Source of the DNA: Ulva prolifera | Lineage: Eukaryota; Chlorophyta; Ulvophyceae; Ulvales; Ulvaceae | DNA: 64,000 nucleotides | Direction: 5' to 3' | Assembly: GCA_023078555.1 (NCBI GenBank) | Contig: CM041200.1 | Location: 1,868,001-1,932,000, forward strand | Part shown: positions 54,825 through 64,000 of the stretch, in pieces | How the letters are laid out: the number at the start of each line of letters is the position of its first letter | How positions within the stretch are numbered: the stretch's first letter is position 1 | Translations under genes and position numbers: made by a program | The notes under the pieces: generated by a model | What the model was told of the DNA's origin: nothing | The model's input: the letters and a program-made list of their open reading frames with translations, nothing else | The model's database searches: none

Positions 54825-56416
54825 GCTGCAGCGAATCTGGTTCCTAGTTCCGCTGTCATGAACCGCCTGCAGAAAGAACATCTTGCGGACAAGCTTGAGC
54901 GCCTTTTGGCCAATTTAGGTAGATATGGGAATGCGACGGGTAGGGACATCAATACAGTGCAGTCTAGGGGGGTCCATAAGACCACTGCCGACATTTCGGC
55001 TGTCGAACCTAGCAAAGAAACTATAGAACGAGTTAAGCAACAGATAGATCAAGCAAAAGAAAACGAAATGCTGCGGAAAGAGTGGATAGACAATGATCTT
55101 GCAGATGTCATCCCGTATATGTTGTTCTACAAAGAGACATATGACTCTGAGCGTGTCAAGCTCATGATTGCGCAGATGCTCCCATGGGGGCTGCCGGTCT
55201 ACGTCTACCTTGATTCTGATAAGTTGCGTAGGTTAGACCCCAGGGGTGAAGTTGTACTGTGGATGGGGCCAGGGCAAGGGCCCCACATGAATAGAGTCTT
55301 CCAGCGTTGCCCCGGGGGTGGCAGAGTGTTGGAGGTGCGGCAAATGGCATACAGTGCTGCCATGTTGCGTGATCACTTGCGTACGCTAGATACTGTGACG
55401 CGGGGAAATGTGTCTCTGGTGCCTATGGGCCCGGAAGAGGAGCTGACGTTTGGTCCCAATCTGGATAAGTGTGTGATGTCTGGTGCCCCTCCGTTTCCCG
55501 ATCTGGATTTGATTGAGTCCCGCAAAGAGCACATGCGCGTGCATGGCGCTGCTACTTTTGATTTCGATAGGTTCGCCATAGGTAGAGAACTTGGTGAATT
55601 ACATGACAGTGATTTTATCCAGAACTAGGATGTCCACACCTGAGGTGGTAGAAGGAGTGCATGATGTCGTGCGCACGAAAGTGTTGGGGCAGACAGCAGT
55701 GCGCTACCCTCCTCAATCGGGGGAGATGTATGCCAATAGGGACGCTCTCAACTATTCAAACGTCCACAACTTCCGGGACTTAAGTGGCGCTCAGATCGAC
55801 ATGAGGCCCGTCACCAGGAGCCGTGCCCAGCAGGGGAGACCTCGGGAATCTGGCAGCCCCGCCAGAGCTGCGAGGTCAAATGCCCCACAGACTGATGAGG
55901 TGAGCGTCATGGACGGCGTTGAGGAACAACATCCGCCGCCAACTGCCGCGGCGGGAGCAGCTGCCCCGCCGCGAGGTGACGCAACTGATGTTGGGGGACC
56001 CTCCCTTGACATGCCCGGGTTTGGTCAAGCTATGGCTAGCCGCCTGGGTCCAGGGGAGGAACTCATGTTTAGTTCAGGAGGCGGATTTGTCCCTAGGGGA
56101 GAGGTAAGTCCGCCCAGCTCACCTGTCGCTGGAGAGTCCATGCATCCTGCTAAGGAGATTAGTTTGCATGATGATGCTGATGCTGATGCCCATGGGCAGG
56201 AAGCGCAGTCTGGTCCAGTTAGACAAAAATGGAACCCGCTTGTACGCAGGCGCTTGATTCCACATGCAGATGTTGCTGCGATAGATACTGTAGCTTGGGA
56301 TGATGAGCATAGTGATGTGAGTGAGCAGACTGTAGCACCAAAGGTTGCGGGCAGTTCAAGCATAGCAGCTACGGCTGACAGTGCGTTGCTTGATGCAGAG
56401 GTAGCTGAGCATGTGG

Positions 56417-56762
56417 TGTCACAATGCATGAGCCTGCGGGCAGCAGCGTGGTGACAGGTGCACCCATGCACGATCTGCGGATCGCGTACAGGGGTAAGCC
56501 GCCAGCCAGGATCGTACCGAGGTAGTGAGGGAGATCCTGCGAGGGTTTCCCGGCGTGACCCTCGAGTGTTTACAGTGTGCATATATTGCGGTGCACACTA
56601 AGAGTTGTAACCTTTCTCTTTACTGTTTCACGGTACTAGCTGTACCCTGTCTCCTCCCGCATTCCTCGGTTCTACCTCTGTGCGCAGCAGGTATGGAATG
56701 CTGGCTACCTGACCTGACCTAAGACTGCGTGTCTGACCTGACAGATAGAGTGCTTTCTGACA
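56417..56762 (+). repeat. 5' LTR of element C
   Basis: A 346-bp LTR from TGTCACAATG to CTTTCTGACA. Contains the TATA hairpin at 56574-56599. Confidence 0.95.
56574..56599 (+). promoter_or_regulatory. TATA-containing hairpin in the LTR
   Basis: The arms AGTGTGCA and TGCACACT are perfect 8-bp complements, and an ATATAT/TATA-type sequence sits at the arm-loop border. The same arrangement recurs in the LTRs of A, B and most solo copies, with TATAAG in the B subfamily. Likely the LTR core promoter; the meaning of the hairpin is inference. Confidence 0.55.
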
Positions 56763-57069
56763 TGGTATCGGTGAACGTTTACGTTATGTCTTTGTATGGT
56801 CTTGTTCAGGTAGTCATCGGCCAATGTCTGCGCGCAGACTCGGCGGGGCATTCCACTGTTCTGTCGGCGCTTAGACTGCGGTCAATAAGCGCAGATATCA
56901 TTAGCTGTCTCGTGGCATATTGTTATCAGATACAATTCGAGCAGCTGTTTCAAATGATTAGCGCTGAGAAAAGCGAATGCGTTCGCTTATTTTTCCAATC
57001 CGACGGCTTGCGAGCCAAACCTTTGCTTCGTTGCTGCGCGCGACACACAACCGCCTGTTCTACTGTAGG

Positions 57070-60000
57070 ATGTCTCACTCTAACCGCTCAGCTTCAAACT
57101 CTTCTCGCGAGGAGAATCGCGGCGAGGCTGATCAGCAGCCTATCGTCGACAGGGGCGCCCACCAGCAGCTCCCTGATGGAGAGCAGCCCGAGGGCATGCT
57201 GCTCCGTGGTGGACGAGTGGTCCGGCCACGCTCTTCCGCTCAGACTGGGCACAGCAGTCAGCAGGTGCCCAATCCTTCTCATGTCGTGAATGATTCGAGT
57301 CACGCTGAGTCGTTTATCACGCTTGAAACGTTGACCGAAGCGCTGCGAGCGTCTCGGGGGCGTAACGAGCCTGATTTGACAAAGGGAAAACTGCCTGAGT
57401 GGAATCATAAGACCGAAAGTTTCGTTGCGTACGAACAGAAAGTCTTTTTGTGGTTAGGACAGTTTGAGTTAGACCATCTGTTACAGCACGCACCGTCTGC
57501 GGACGAACAGCGTGTTCATGCTAGGGCGAGGACACAGGTCCTTATGTCTTTGCCCGACGCTGATAGAACGACTGTCTATCGAATGTCGCATTTGTGCGAG
57601 GCCTGGGCCTACCTTACTGCCAAGTATAGGCCCAGCACCAAAGCCGAGATCCACAGGCTGTGGAGCCGGTTCAATTCCTTGTCACAGAACAATAGAGATG
57701 TCGCATCTTATTGTGGTGATGTTATGAGTGTGTACACTCAACTAGAGGCACTAGGTGCCGATGTGGGCCAGCGATGGCTCAGACTCAAACTGTTAGAAGT
57801 GGGGGAGGAGTTCAATGCCGTGCGCGGCGAAGTCCTTCACTCCTCCCCTCATGTCATAATTTCACGTTTGACCGAACACGCCGATTTGCTGAAGCAACAG
57901 CGGCAGCTGCAGGCTAGGTCTGGGGCGCCCGCGGGCAAACCAGGCCAAGGCTGGCGAAAGCAACCCCGTGGTGATGGTCCTGTGGTCGCCGCTCTTGGGG
58001 CTGGCCAGGCTCCTCGCGAGGAGACCAGGACCTGTTTCTTCTGCAAGAAGAAGGGGCATTTGCGTGCGAACTGCCCCCAACGCAAACAGGCTGCGGCCAA
58101 AGATGTGTGTGCGGTTGAGATGCCTGAGCAATATCCAATGCCTGACGCGTCTCTGCCATGGAACATTATTGTAGATAGTGGGTCGGACATGCACATAGTA
58201 GGGAATCGTGAAATGTTCATTGAGTACGGTCCGTGTCAGAAAGTTGCCAATCTCGCGGGACCTGGGCAGCTTTCTATCATGGGCAGGGGAACCATTTTGG
58301 TGAACCTGGGTACTTACGTGGATAAGCATGGTCAAAACCATCCGTTAGATGTCGAGATCCCTGGTGTATACTATGCCCCTGAATGTCCGTACAACCTGCT
58401 TAGTACAATGTGTCTTAGACACGAACAAATGTTCCTAGACACGCGTAGAAATGTGTTGTATGTCCCGGGTCTTGGTGACATGGCCACCGACGTAGAGGAT
58501 GACGTCAAATTTCAGGAACTAGATGTTGATGGTCACCCTGTGTTTGCGTTCAAAATGGCTGTGGAAACTAAGCCTATTCTCGTCGGTGGGCCTGTCAATA
58601 GGGGGGTGGTCTGGTCTAACCAGAGCAGTCCGACCTGCATGGTCGCGGACCAGCAACAATGGCATCATGTGGCAGTTGCGGCTGTTGATCTTGCGCGCCC
58701 CAATGCTGGGGGGGCCGAGGTCCCACATGATGCGTATTTGCTGAACCCTGCTTTTATCGCGCATTTGTCTTTCCACCAGTCGAACTGGGTGCTCAAGCGT
58801 ATGCAGTCGAACGCTGAGTTTTATGGTAGTTTGAATTTGAGTGTCGATTCCGAACCTTTCGGAAATAGATGTCATGGCTGCAGGATTGGCAAAGTACCTG
58901 CGGGTAAATTCTCTGCCAATGACCGTGAGCTCATGGGCCAGGCGAAATACCCTGGCGAGCAACTGCATGCCGATCTAGCTGGTCCTGTCACTCCAGTAGG
59001 AATTGGAGGTGTGAAATATGTCTTGTTTGTGATGTGTGCTTTTACTCGTTATACTTTCGTGGTCGGTCTGCGCAAAAAGAGTGAGGCTGCGGCCATGATC
59101 TCTTATATCATAGAGCGCATTAGGGTAAATGTGGTGAAGCCAGGTGAACCGGGTGTGCGCATCCTTCACACTGACAAAGGGGGCGAGTTTATGGTCGAGG
59201 CCTTAAAGCTCTACCTCCAACGTCGGGGCATCACTCACCGCACTACCCCCACAGCTGATCATCGCTGTAATGGCATGATTGAGCGGAGGATAGGAGTCGC
59301 CTTTGAGGCACTCCGTGCTGTGCTGCTTGCGAGTGGCCTCCCTCTGTTCCTGTGGATTGAATGCCTTGCCAGTGTTGTTCATGGTCACAATCGGACGCCG
59401 TGTTCGGCGCTGTACCATGACAAGCTGGCACGTATCCTGAAATCCCAGAAAGCTCAGATGGCCATAAACGCTGCGGCGGACGTGGCTGAGGCTGAAAAGG
59501 GTCAGGGAAAGCGCATGAAAAAGGCCGAGCGCGACAAGTTGAAAGAGGAGGAGCAACGCAAATATAAATTGCTTGCAAGTACTGAGTTAGATGAGTTTCT
59601 AGTGCGGTCGTGTGATAAGGATATAATTCCTTATATGTCTTTTTTCAGGGACACCTCCGTTGAGGTGCTCCAGGATTTGCTGCAGCAGCAGCGTCCATGG
59701 GGGGTTGAGGTGTATGCATATCCCAGGGATGACAAGCTGCGGAAGTTGTCCCCTAGGGGTGTGTTAGCACATTGGGTCGGGGCTGGGCTGGGCCCCAGCA
59801 TGCAGCGTGTGTACGCCCAGGATGTTCCTGGGGGTAGGGTGTTTGTTGTGCGCCAGGTCATGTGCACTGCGGATCAGATGATCCGCCACGTACGAAAGTA
59901 CGATGCGTCCGCCGTTGTGGACAAAAGAGAGCCTGCGGAGTTTGCGAACTCCTATAAGGTTGTCTTTGAGGGGGATAACGAGGGTGAACGTGTGACAGAC

Positions 60001-62607
60001 AGCGATGTTCCTGATTTCCTGTCTGATCACACATATGATGGGGGAGTGCTGCGCCGTCTGCGTGACCAGCTCCACACCCCCCCTGGGCACGGTAGGGTTC
60101 CTGTCATGGACATGACGTTCCGGCAAGACAACCCGGAGCCAAACCCCACGGCATATTCACCTCGGCTTGGGTATGGCGACTCTGCGGAGGTGATTCGGCG
60201 TGACCCTGCTCGGGACACACCGGAAATAGCCAATGCAGCTCTGCATCGCACGCGTGCGATGTCCAGGGCTGCAGCCCATCCTGACGTCATCCCCCCTCCC
60301 CGTGTGCGTGGTGAACTGCGTCATTTAGAGGCTGGTCCCTCGCGCACAACTCGTTATGTGCCCACACGTGATGCTGCATTGCACGACCCTGGTGTAGAAG
60401 TTGCGCTTCCCGTTCATGTATCTGCGAGCGAATCGGACGACGACATGGACAGTGATGGTCCTGGCGTCTATGATGACGATGATGAACAGCGCATGGACTA
60501 CACCGTCTCAGATGATGAAAGAGCTGCGGCTCATCAGAATCTGGAGGCTCAGCGGGTCCGCTCAGGAAGTAATTCGGCTGCGGCCTCAGCATCTGGCGCG
60601 GGGGCAGTTGCTCCGCCCCTGCGAGGAGCAGAGGCGCCGAGGCCCTTCTGGGAGGATGAGCCAGATGAGGTGGAGACCGGGTCCGAATTAGGGGGAGAGG
60701 GCCCGGACCCCTCAGCCGCTGTCGGGGTTGATTTGCCTGACGAGGTGAGGGCCATTCCAGCCGCCTTGCCCCGCATAAAAATCAATCCTCTTGTACGCAG
60801 ACGCCTTGTTCCATTGGCTGCGGATGTAGCAGCTGTGCATATGAATGAGCCTGCGGGCTCTAATGCTAGTAGTGAAACAGTTGTTGCTGCTATTGAAGTT
60901 TCAGCTTGTAGCCAGGACACATCAGCCGCGGCTGACTGTGGAGTGTCCTGTGCAGGCCTGAAGCCTCAGCATGTGGAGTCTGGTGAGCAGCAGAGTGTTC
61001 AGCGTCGTGGGTCGCGCCGAGCAGCTGCCGCCAGGAAGCAGAAGGCCTCCTCCGACCCTGATATGCCTTCTATGAAGGAAGGACTTGCGGGTCCGGACAG
61101 GGATGCATGGCTGCGTGCCATGCAGGAGGAGGTAGATGCACTGGGTGAGCACGGAACCTTCGGGTTGTGCTATCTGCCTGCGGGCAAACGGGCTATCTCG
61201 GGCAAATGGGTGCTCAAGATCAAGCGTGGGCCTGCGGGGGAGATTCAGCGCTACAAGGCACGCTATGTAGCGCGGGGTTTTTCTCAGGTAGAGGGTGTAG
61301 ACTTTTTTGAGACTTGGTCACCTGTTGGGAGCTATGCGACACTTCGTGTGTTGCTGTCAGTTGCTGCTCAGGCAGATTTAGAAATTAGACACATAGATAT
61401 ACAGTGTGCTTTTCTGAATGGTGAGCTGGAGGAGGAAGTGTTCGTTGAACAGCCCCCGTACTTCACTGACGGGACAGCACGTGTATGGAGATTGCATAAA
61501 ACCCTGTATGGCCTGAAGCAAGCTGCTCGCGAGTGGCATAAAGCTTTAATAAAGGTCTTAGCAGAGATGGGATTTGTGTGCGCACAAAGTGATCCCGGAC
61601 TGTATGTTAGAACATCTGGTCTTTGTTTTATTTTTCTGTGGGTCGACGACTTGTTCATATTCAGCGGCACTGCGGGGCTGCAAGAACTTGTCGACATAAT
61701 TCTCACAAAATTTGAAGGCAGAGACCTGGGTGAACTAGCATGGGCACTTGGCACTGAGATCATGCGTGATCGTAAGGCCAAGACAATCACCATGACACAG
61801 CGAAACAAAATCCATAGCCTGCTTGAAAAGTATAGTATGTCTGATTGTCGAAAGTCTCCCACTCCGTTAGTGCCGCGGCAACAACTGAGGAGTGTGAAAG
61901 AGCACCCGGACCTGGAGAAAGCCAGTGCTGCTGAGCATTCCAGGTTCATGAGTGCTGTAGGAAGCATCCAGTACATTGCAGGAGTGACACGACCTGACCT
62001 CAGCTACGTGGCACATGCCCTGGCCCGGCACATGTCCAGCAGTCTGAAGGAACATTGGTTGGCTGTGCAACACGTTCTGAGATACCTGCAGTCCACAAAG
62101 AATTTAGGAATACAATTTATAGGCTCTGTGGGGCATGGGTGCCTGTTAGAGGCTTTTTCTGATGCAGATTTTGCGAACTCTGCTGATTTGAAGAGTGTAT
62201 CTGGTATGGTTCTTCGAGTGTATGGGAACTGTGTTCTCTGGCGCTCGAAGAAACAGAGTATAGTGGCTGGGGATACGACAGAGGCTGAGCTCATTGCGAT
62301 GAGTGCAACAGCCAACGAGCTGATGTGGGTAAAGCAGTTGCTTCTCGACCTAAAGCTCGTCCCGTATAAGCCAACTCTGTGGGGTGATAATAAAAGTGCC
62401 AATATCTTGGCAGTAAATGCTGTGTCCTCTGACAGATCCAAGCACATTCGTGTGCGGCACTTGCGAGTGCGGGAATATGTCCAGATGGATGAACTTAAGG
62501 TAGCATGGGTGGGCACTGTTGATCAGTTAGCGGATGTGTTTACTAAAGTGCTGCCCGGACCTGCTTTGTTAGAAGTTCGTAATAAACTCCAGCTAGTGGA
62601 GACTTAG
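57070..62607 (+). CDS. Copia Gag-Pol polyprotein, element C
   Basis: Intact 1,845-codon frame from ATG 57070 (MSHSNRS). The frame is open back to an ATG at 56977, within the leader palindrome; the downstream start is preferred because it aligns with element B. Domains and catalytic residues are as in element A: Gag, CFFCKKKGHLRANC, VDSGSD protease, DDE integrase, FLWVDDLFIF RT and SDADFA RNase H. Three residue differences from A were noticed (for example STKAEIH versus STEAEIH, and MFIEYG versus MFTEYG). Nothing suggests inactivation. Confidence 0.95.
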   Translation: MSHSNRSASNSSREENRGEADQQPIVDRGAHQQLPDGEQPEGMLLRGGRVVRPRSSAQTGHSSQQVPNPSHVVNDSSHAESFITLETLTEALRASRGRNEPDLTKGKLPEWNHKTESFVAYEQKVFLWLGQFELDHLLQHAPSADEQRVHARARTQVLMSLPDADRTTVYRMSHLCEAWAYLTAKYRPSTKAEIHRLWSRFNSLSQNNRDVASYCGDVMSVYTQLEALGADVGQRWLRLKLLEVGEEFNAVRGEVLHSSPHVIISRLTEHADLLKQQRQLQARSGAPAGKPGQGWRKQPRGDGPVVAALGAGQAPREETRTCFFCKKKGHLRANCPQRKQAAAKDVCAVEMPEQYPMPDASLPWNIIVDSGSDMHIVGNREMFIEYGPCQKVANLAGPGQLSIMGRGTILVNLGTYVDKHGQNHPLDVEIPGVYYAPECPYNLLSTMCLRHEQMFLDTRRNVLYVPGLGDMATDVEDDVKFQELDVDGHPVFAFKMAVETKPILVGGPVNRGVVWSNQSSPTCMVADQQQWHHVAVAAVDLARPNAGGAEVPHDAYLLNPAFIAHLSFHQSNWVLKRMQSNAEFYGSLNLSVDSEPFGNRCHGCRIGKVPAGKFSANDRELMGQAKYPGEQLHADLAGPVTPVGIGGVKYVLFVMCAFTRYTFVVGLRKKSEAAAMISYIIERIRVNVVKPGEPGVRILHTDKGGEFMVEALKLYLQRRGITHRTTPTADHRCNGMIERRIGVAFEALRAVLLASGLPLFLWIECLASVVHGHNRTPCSALYHDKLARILKSQKAQMAINAAADVAEAEKGQGKRMKKAERDKLKEEEQRKYKLLASTELDEFLVRSCDKDIIPYMSFFRDTSVEVLQDLLQQQRPWGVEVYAYPRDDKLRKLSPRGVLAHWVGAGLGPSMQRVYAQDVPGGRVFVVRQVMCTADQMIRHVRKYDASAVVDKREPAEFANSYKVVFEGDNEGERVTDSDVPDFLSDHTYDGGVLRRLRDQLHTPPGHGRVPVMDMTFRQDNPEPNPTAYSPRLGYGDSAEVIRRDPARDTPEIANAALHRTRAMSRAAAHPDVIPPPRVRGELRHLEAGPSRTTRYVPTRDAALHDPGVEVALPVHVSASESDDDMDSDGPGVYDDDDEQRMDYTVSDDERAAAHQNLEAQRVRSGSNSAAASASGAGAVAPPLRGAEAPRPFWEDEPDEVETGSELGGEGPDPSAAVGVDLPDEVRAIPAALPRIKINPLVRRRLVPLAADVAAVHMNEPAGSNASSETVVAAIEVSACSQDTSAAADCGVSCAGLKPQHVESGEQQSVQRRGSRRAAAARKQKASSDPDMPSMKEGLAGPDRDAWLRAMQEEVDALGEHGTFGLCYLPAGKRAISGKWVLKIKRGPAGEIQRYKARYVARGFSQVEGVDFFETWSPVGSYATLRVLLSVAAQADLEIRHIDIQCAFLNGELEEEVFVEQPPYFTDGTARVWRLHKTLYGLKQAAREWHKALIKVLAEMGFVCAQSDPGLYVRTSGLCFIFLWVDDLFIFSGTAGLQELVDIILTKFEGRDLGELAWALGTEIMRDRKAKTITMTQRNKIHSLLEKYSMSDCRKSPTPLVPRQQLRSVKEHPDLEKASAAEHSRFMSAVGSIQYIAGVTRPDLSYVAHALARHMSSSLKEHWLAVQHVLRYLQSTKNLGIQFIGSVGHGCLLEAFSDADFANSADLKSVSGMVLRVYGNCVLWRSKKQSIVAGDTTEAELIAMSATANELMWVKQLLLDLKLVPYKPTLWGDNKSANILAVNAVSSDRSKHIRVRHLRVREYVQMDELKVAWVGTVDQLADVFTKVLPGPALLEVRNKLQLVET

Positions 62608-62624
62608 CAGAGTTTATGGGGGAG

Positions 62625-62970
62625 TGTCACAATGCATGAGCCTGCGGGCAGCAGCGTGGTGACAGGTGCACCCATGCACGATCTGCGGATCGCGTACAGG
62701 GGTAAGCCGCCAGCCAGGATCGTACCGAGGTAGTGAGGGAGATCCTGCGAGGGTTTCCCGGCGTGACCCTCGAGTGTTTACAGTGTGCATATATTGCGGT
62801 GCACACTAAGAGCTGTAACCTTTCTCTTTACTGTTTCACGGTACTAGCTGTACCCTGTCTCCTCCCGCATTCCTCGGTTCTACCTCTGTGCGCAGCAGGT
62901 ATGGAATGCTGGCTACCTGACCTGACCTAAGACTGCGTGTCTGACCTGACAGATAGAGTGCTTTCTGACA
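62625..62970 (+). repeat. 3' LTR of element C
   Basis: A 346-bp LTR, preceded by the purine-rich tract TTTATGGGGGAG and followed by TGTGG, the target duplication. Confidence 0.95.
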
Positions 62971-64000
62971 TGTGGAACATGGCGGTGGTCAGTCAAGCCG
63001 GCGACGTCCATCCCGCCGGGTTGTTGTTGTCATGAAGAAGAAATCTGCTGATCCAGACAATCCACCCTGGAAGGCAGCGTTGGCTGGGCCTGATAGGGAG
63101 AAGTGGATGGTAGCTCTGGAGGAAGAGGTGAACTCTTTGAGTGAGCATGGCACCTATGAATTGGTAGAATTGCCAGTAGGGGCTAAGGCCATCTCTGGTA
63201 AATGGGTCATGAAGATTAAGAGGGGACCTACAGGAGAGATCCAGCGTTACAAGGCGCGGTATGTTGCTAGAGGGTTTACCCAGGAGGAGGGTGTAGATTT
63301 CTTTGAGACGTGGGCTCCAGTAGGGAGCTATGCCACTCTTCGTGTTGTTCTGTCAATAGCTGCAGTGGAAGATTTAGAGATGAAACACGTAGACATCCAG
63401 TGTGCCTTTCTCAATGGGGTCATGAATGAGACTGTTTATGTAGAACAACCCCAGGTTTTGAACGATGGCACCAGTCGAGTGTGGAAACTGCTTAAGACCC
63501 TGTACGGCTTGAAGCAAGCAGCACGTGAATGGCACAAGGCGCTTGCACGTCTACTGGGTGAGATGGGCTTTGTTCGCTCACACTCAGATCCTGCACTGTA
63601 TGTTAGGAAAACTGGTAGATGTTTCATCTTCCTATGGGTTGATGATTTGTTTATCTTCGGACGGTCCACGGGCCTGAGGGAGTTGATAGACCGAATTCTC
63701 ATAGTGTTCACCGGAAGGGACTTAGGCGATTTGTCTTGGGCATTAGGCGCCTCTATCAAGCGTGACAGGAAGAAGAGACCGATCACGTTGTCCCAAGAGC
63801 AGAAGATTGTGAATCTGCTAGAAAAGTTTAGCATGGCAGATTGCAGACCCAGTCCGACTCCACTGGTGCCACGGCAACAGTTGAGGAGCGCGAAGGACTA
63901 CCCTGACCTTGAGGTTGCCACTCAGGCAGAGCACGCTCAGTTCATGAGTGTTGTAGGGGGAATCCAGTACCTGGCTGTAGTTACGCGACCTGATATTTCT

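Larger units (their letters stand above)
56417..62970 (+). mobile_element. Copia-type LTR retrotransposon C
   Basis: A complete 6,554-bp element with 346-bp LTRs that differ at one base by eye (position 56605 T, C in the 3' LTR) and the 5-bp duplication TGTGG at 56412-56416 and 62971-62975. The primer-binding site TGGTATCGGTG starts at 56763 and a purine-rich tract abuts the 3' LTR. It is the same length and subfamily as element A. It splits the linker region of element D; excision restores that frame. Confidence 0.97.
50337..64000 (+). mobile_element. older Copia element D, interrupted, runs off the window
   Basis: A second Copia lineage. The 5' LTR (50337-50628) starts TGTTATG and ends TATAACA. 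The primer-binding site TGGTATCGATG follows directly, as in A-C. The polyprotein is split by three insertions: a solo LTR (51770-52117), an unrelated solo LTR (53798-54824) and element C (56417-62970). Each excision restores the reading frame. Frameshifts near 52.55 kb (just before the protease) and 55.62 kb indicate decay. The 3' end lies beyond the window. Confidence 0.88.
50882..64000 (+). pseudogene. Gag-Pol polyprotein of element D, in pieces
   Basis: The pieces are 50882-51769, 52123-~52555, ~52556-53797, 54830-~55625, ~55625-56416 and 62976-64000 (continuing). Gag: LTVFPTGPETS and a zinc knuckle CHVCKKTGHLQKDC (about 52.33 kb). Protease: VDSGSDVHVI, one frame away from the zinc knuckle. 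Integrase: HADVLGPI, RGDRGGEF and GIAERECG supply D, D and E. An Ala/Pro-rich and acidic linker occupies 55.6-56.4 kb. RT: KARYVARGFTQEEGVDFFETW and FLWVDDLFIF (about 63.6 kb). It shares domain order but little nucleotide identity with A-C. The two frameshifts could be decay or sequencing error. Confidence 0.85.

Overview
The window reads as nuclear DNA of a eukaryotic green alga (Viridiplantae). The left 27 kb holds six intron-rich genes whose exons join in phase, mostly at short introns ending in TGCAG. They include plant-type products: hydroxymethylbilane synthase, a plastid-type 3-oxoacyl-ACP synthase and a membrane-anchored dCMP deaminase. The species was not identified; the lineage call rests on recognised protein families and intron style.

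Host genes, left to right: an Rxt3-like histone-deacetylase-complex protein (+, 691-2483); glutamine:fructose-6-phosphate transaminase (-, 2941-5297); an Srs2/UvrD-like DNA helicase with a possible PIP box and a SUMO-interacting motif (+, 8999-15497); hydroxymethylbilane synthase (-, 16142-17839), divergent from a ketoacyl-ACP synthase (+, 18838-21893); a renalase/amine-oxidase-like flavoprotein (+, 22285-24566); and dCMP deaminase (-, 26046-27681). They cover amino-sugar, tetrapyrrole, fatty-acid and deoxynucleotide supply plus chromatin and recombination control. They are ordinary single genes and do not form an operon-like unit.

The right 36 kb is a nest of transposable elements. Two minus-strand non-LTR retrotransposons with an R2-like layout lie at 27.8-30.9 kb (5'-truncated) and 32.2-48.5 kb. 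Both are broken by later insertions: solo LTRs, a tRNA-derived SINE-like unit, a foldback element and, in the second, Copia element B (+, 34795-47929). Copia element A (-, 35117-41670) sits inside the 5' LTR of B. Further right an older Copia element D (+, 50337 to beyond the window) contains two solo LTRs of different families and the near-intact Copia element C (+, 56417-62970). Most Copia insertions have a 5-bp target-site duplication that I could read on both sides, and removing them restores reading frames. This fixes the relative order of insertion.

Elements A, B and C each keep a single uninterrupted Gag-PR-IN-RT-RH frame of about 1,850 codons. Their LTR pairs are identical or differ by one base by eye, so transposition was recent. 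No tRNA, rRNA or CRISPR array was found. Between 5.3 and 9.0 kb, and in the other spacers noted below, I see no recognisable gene.
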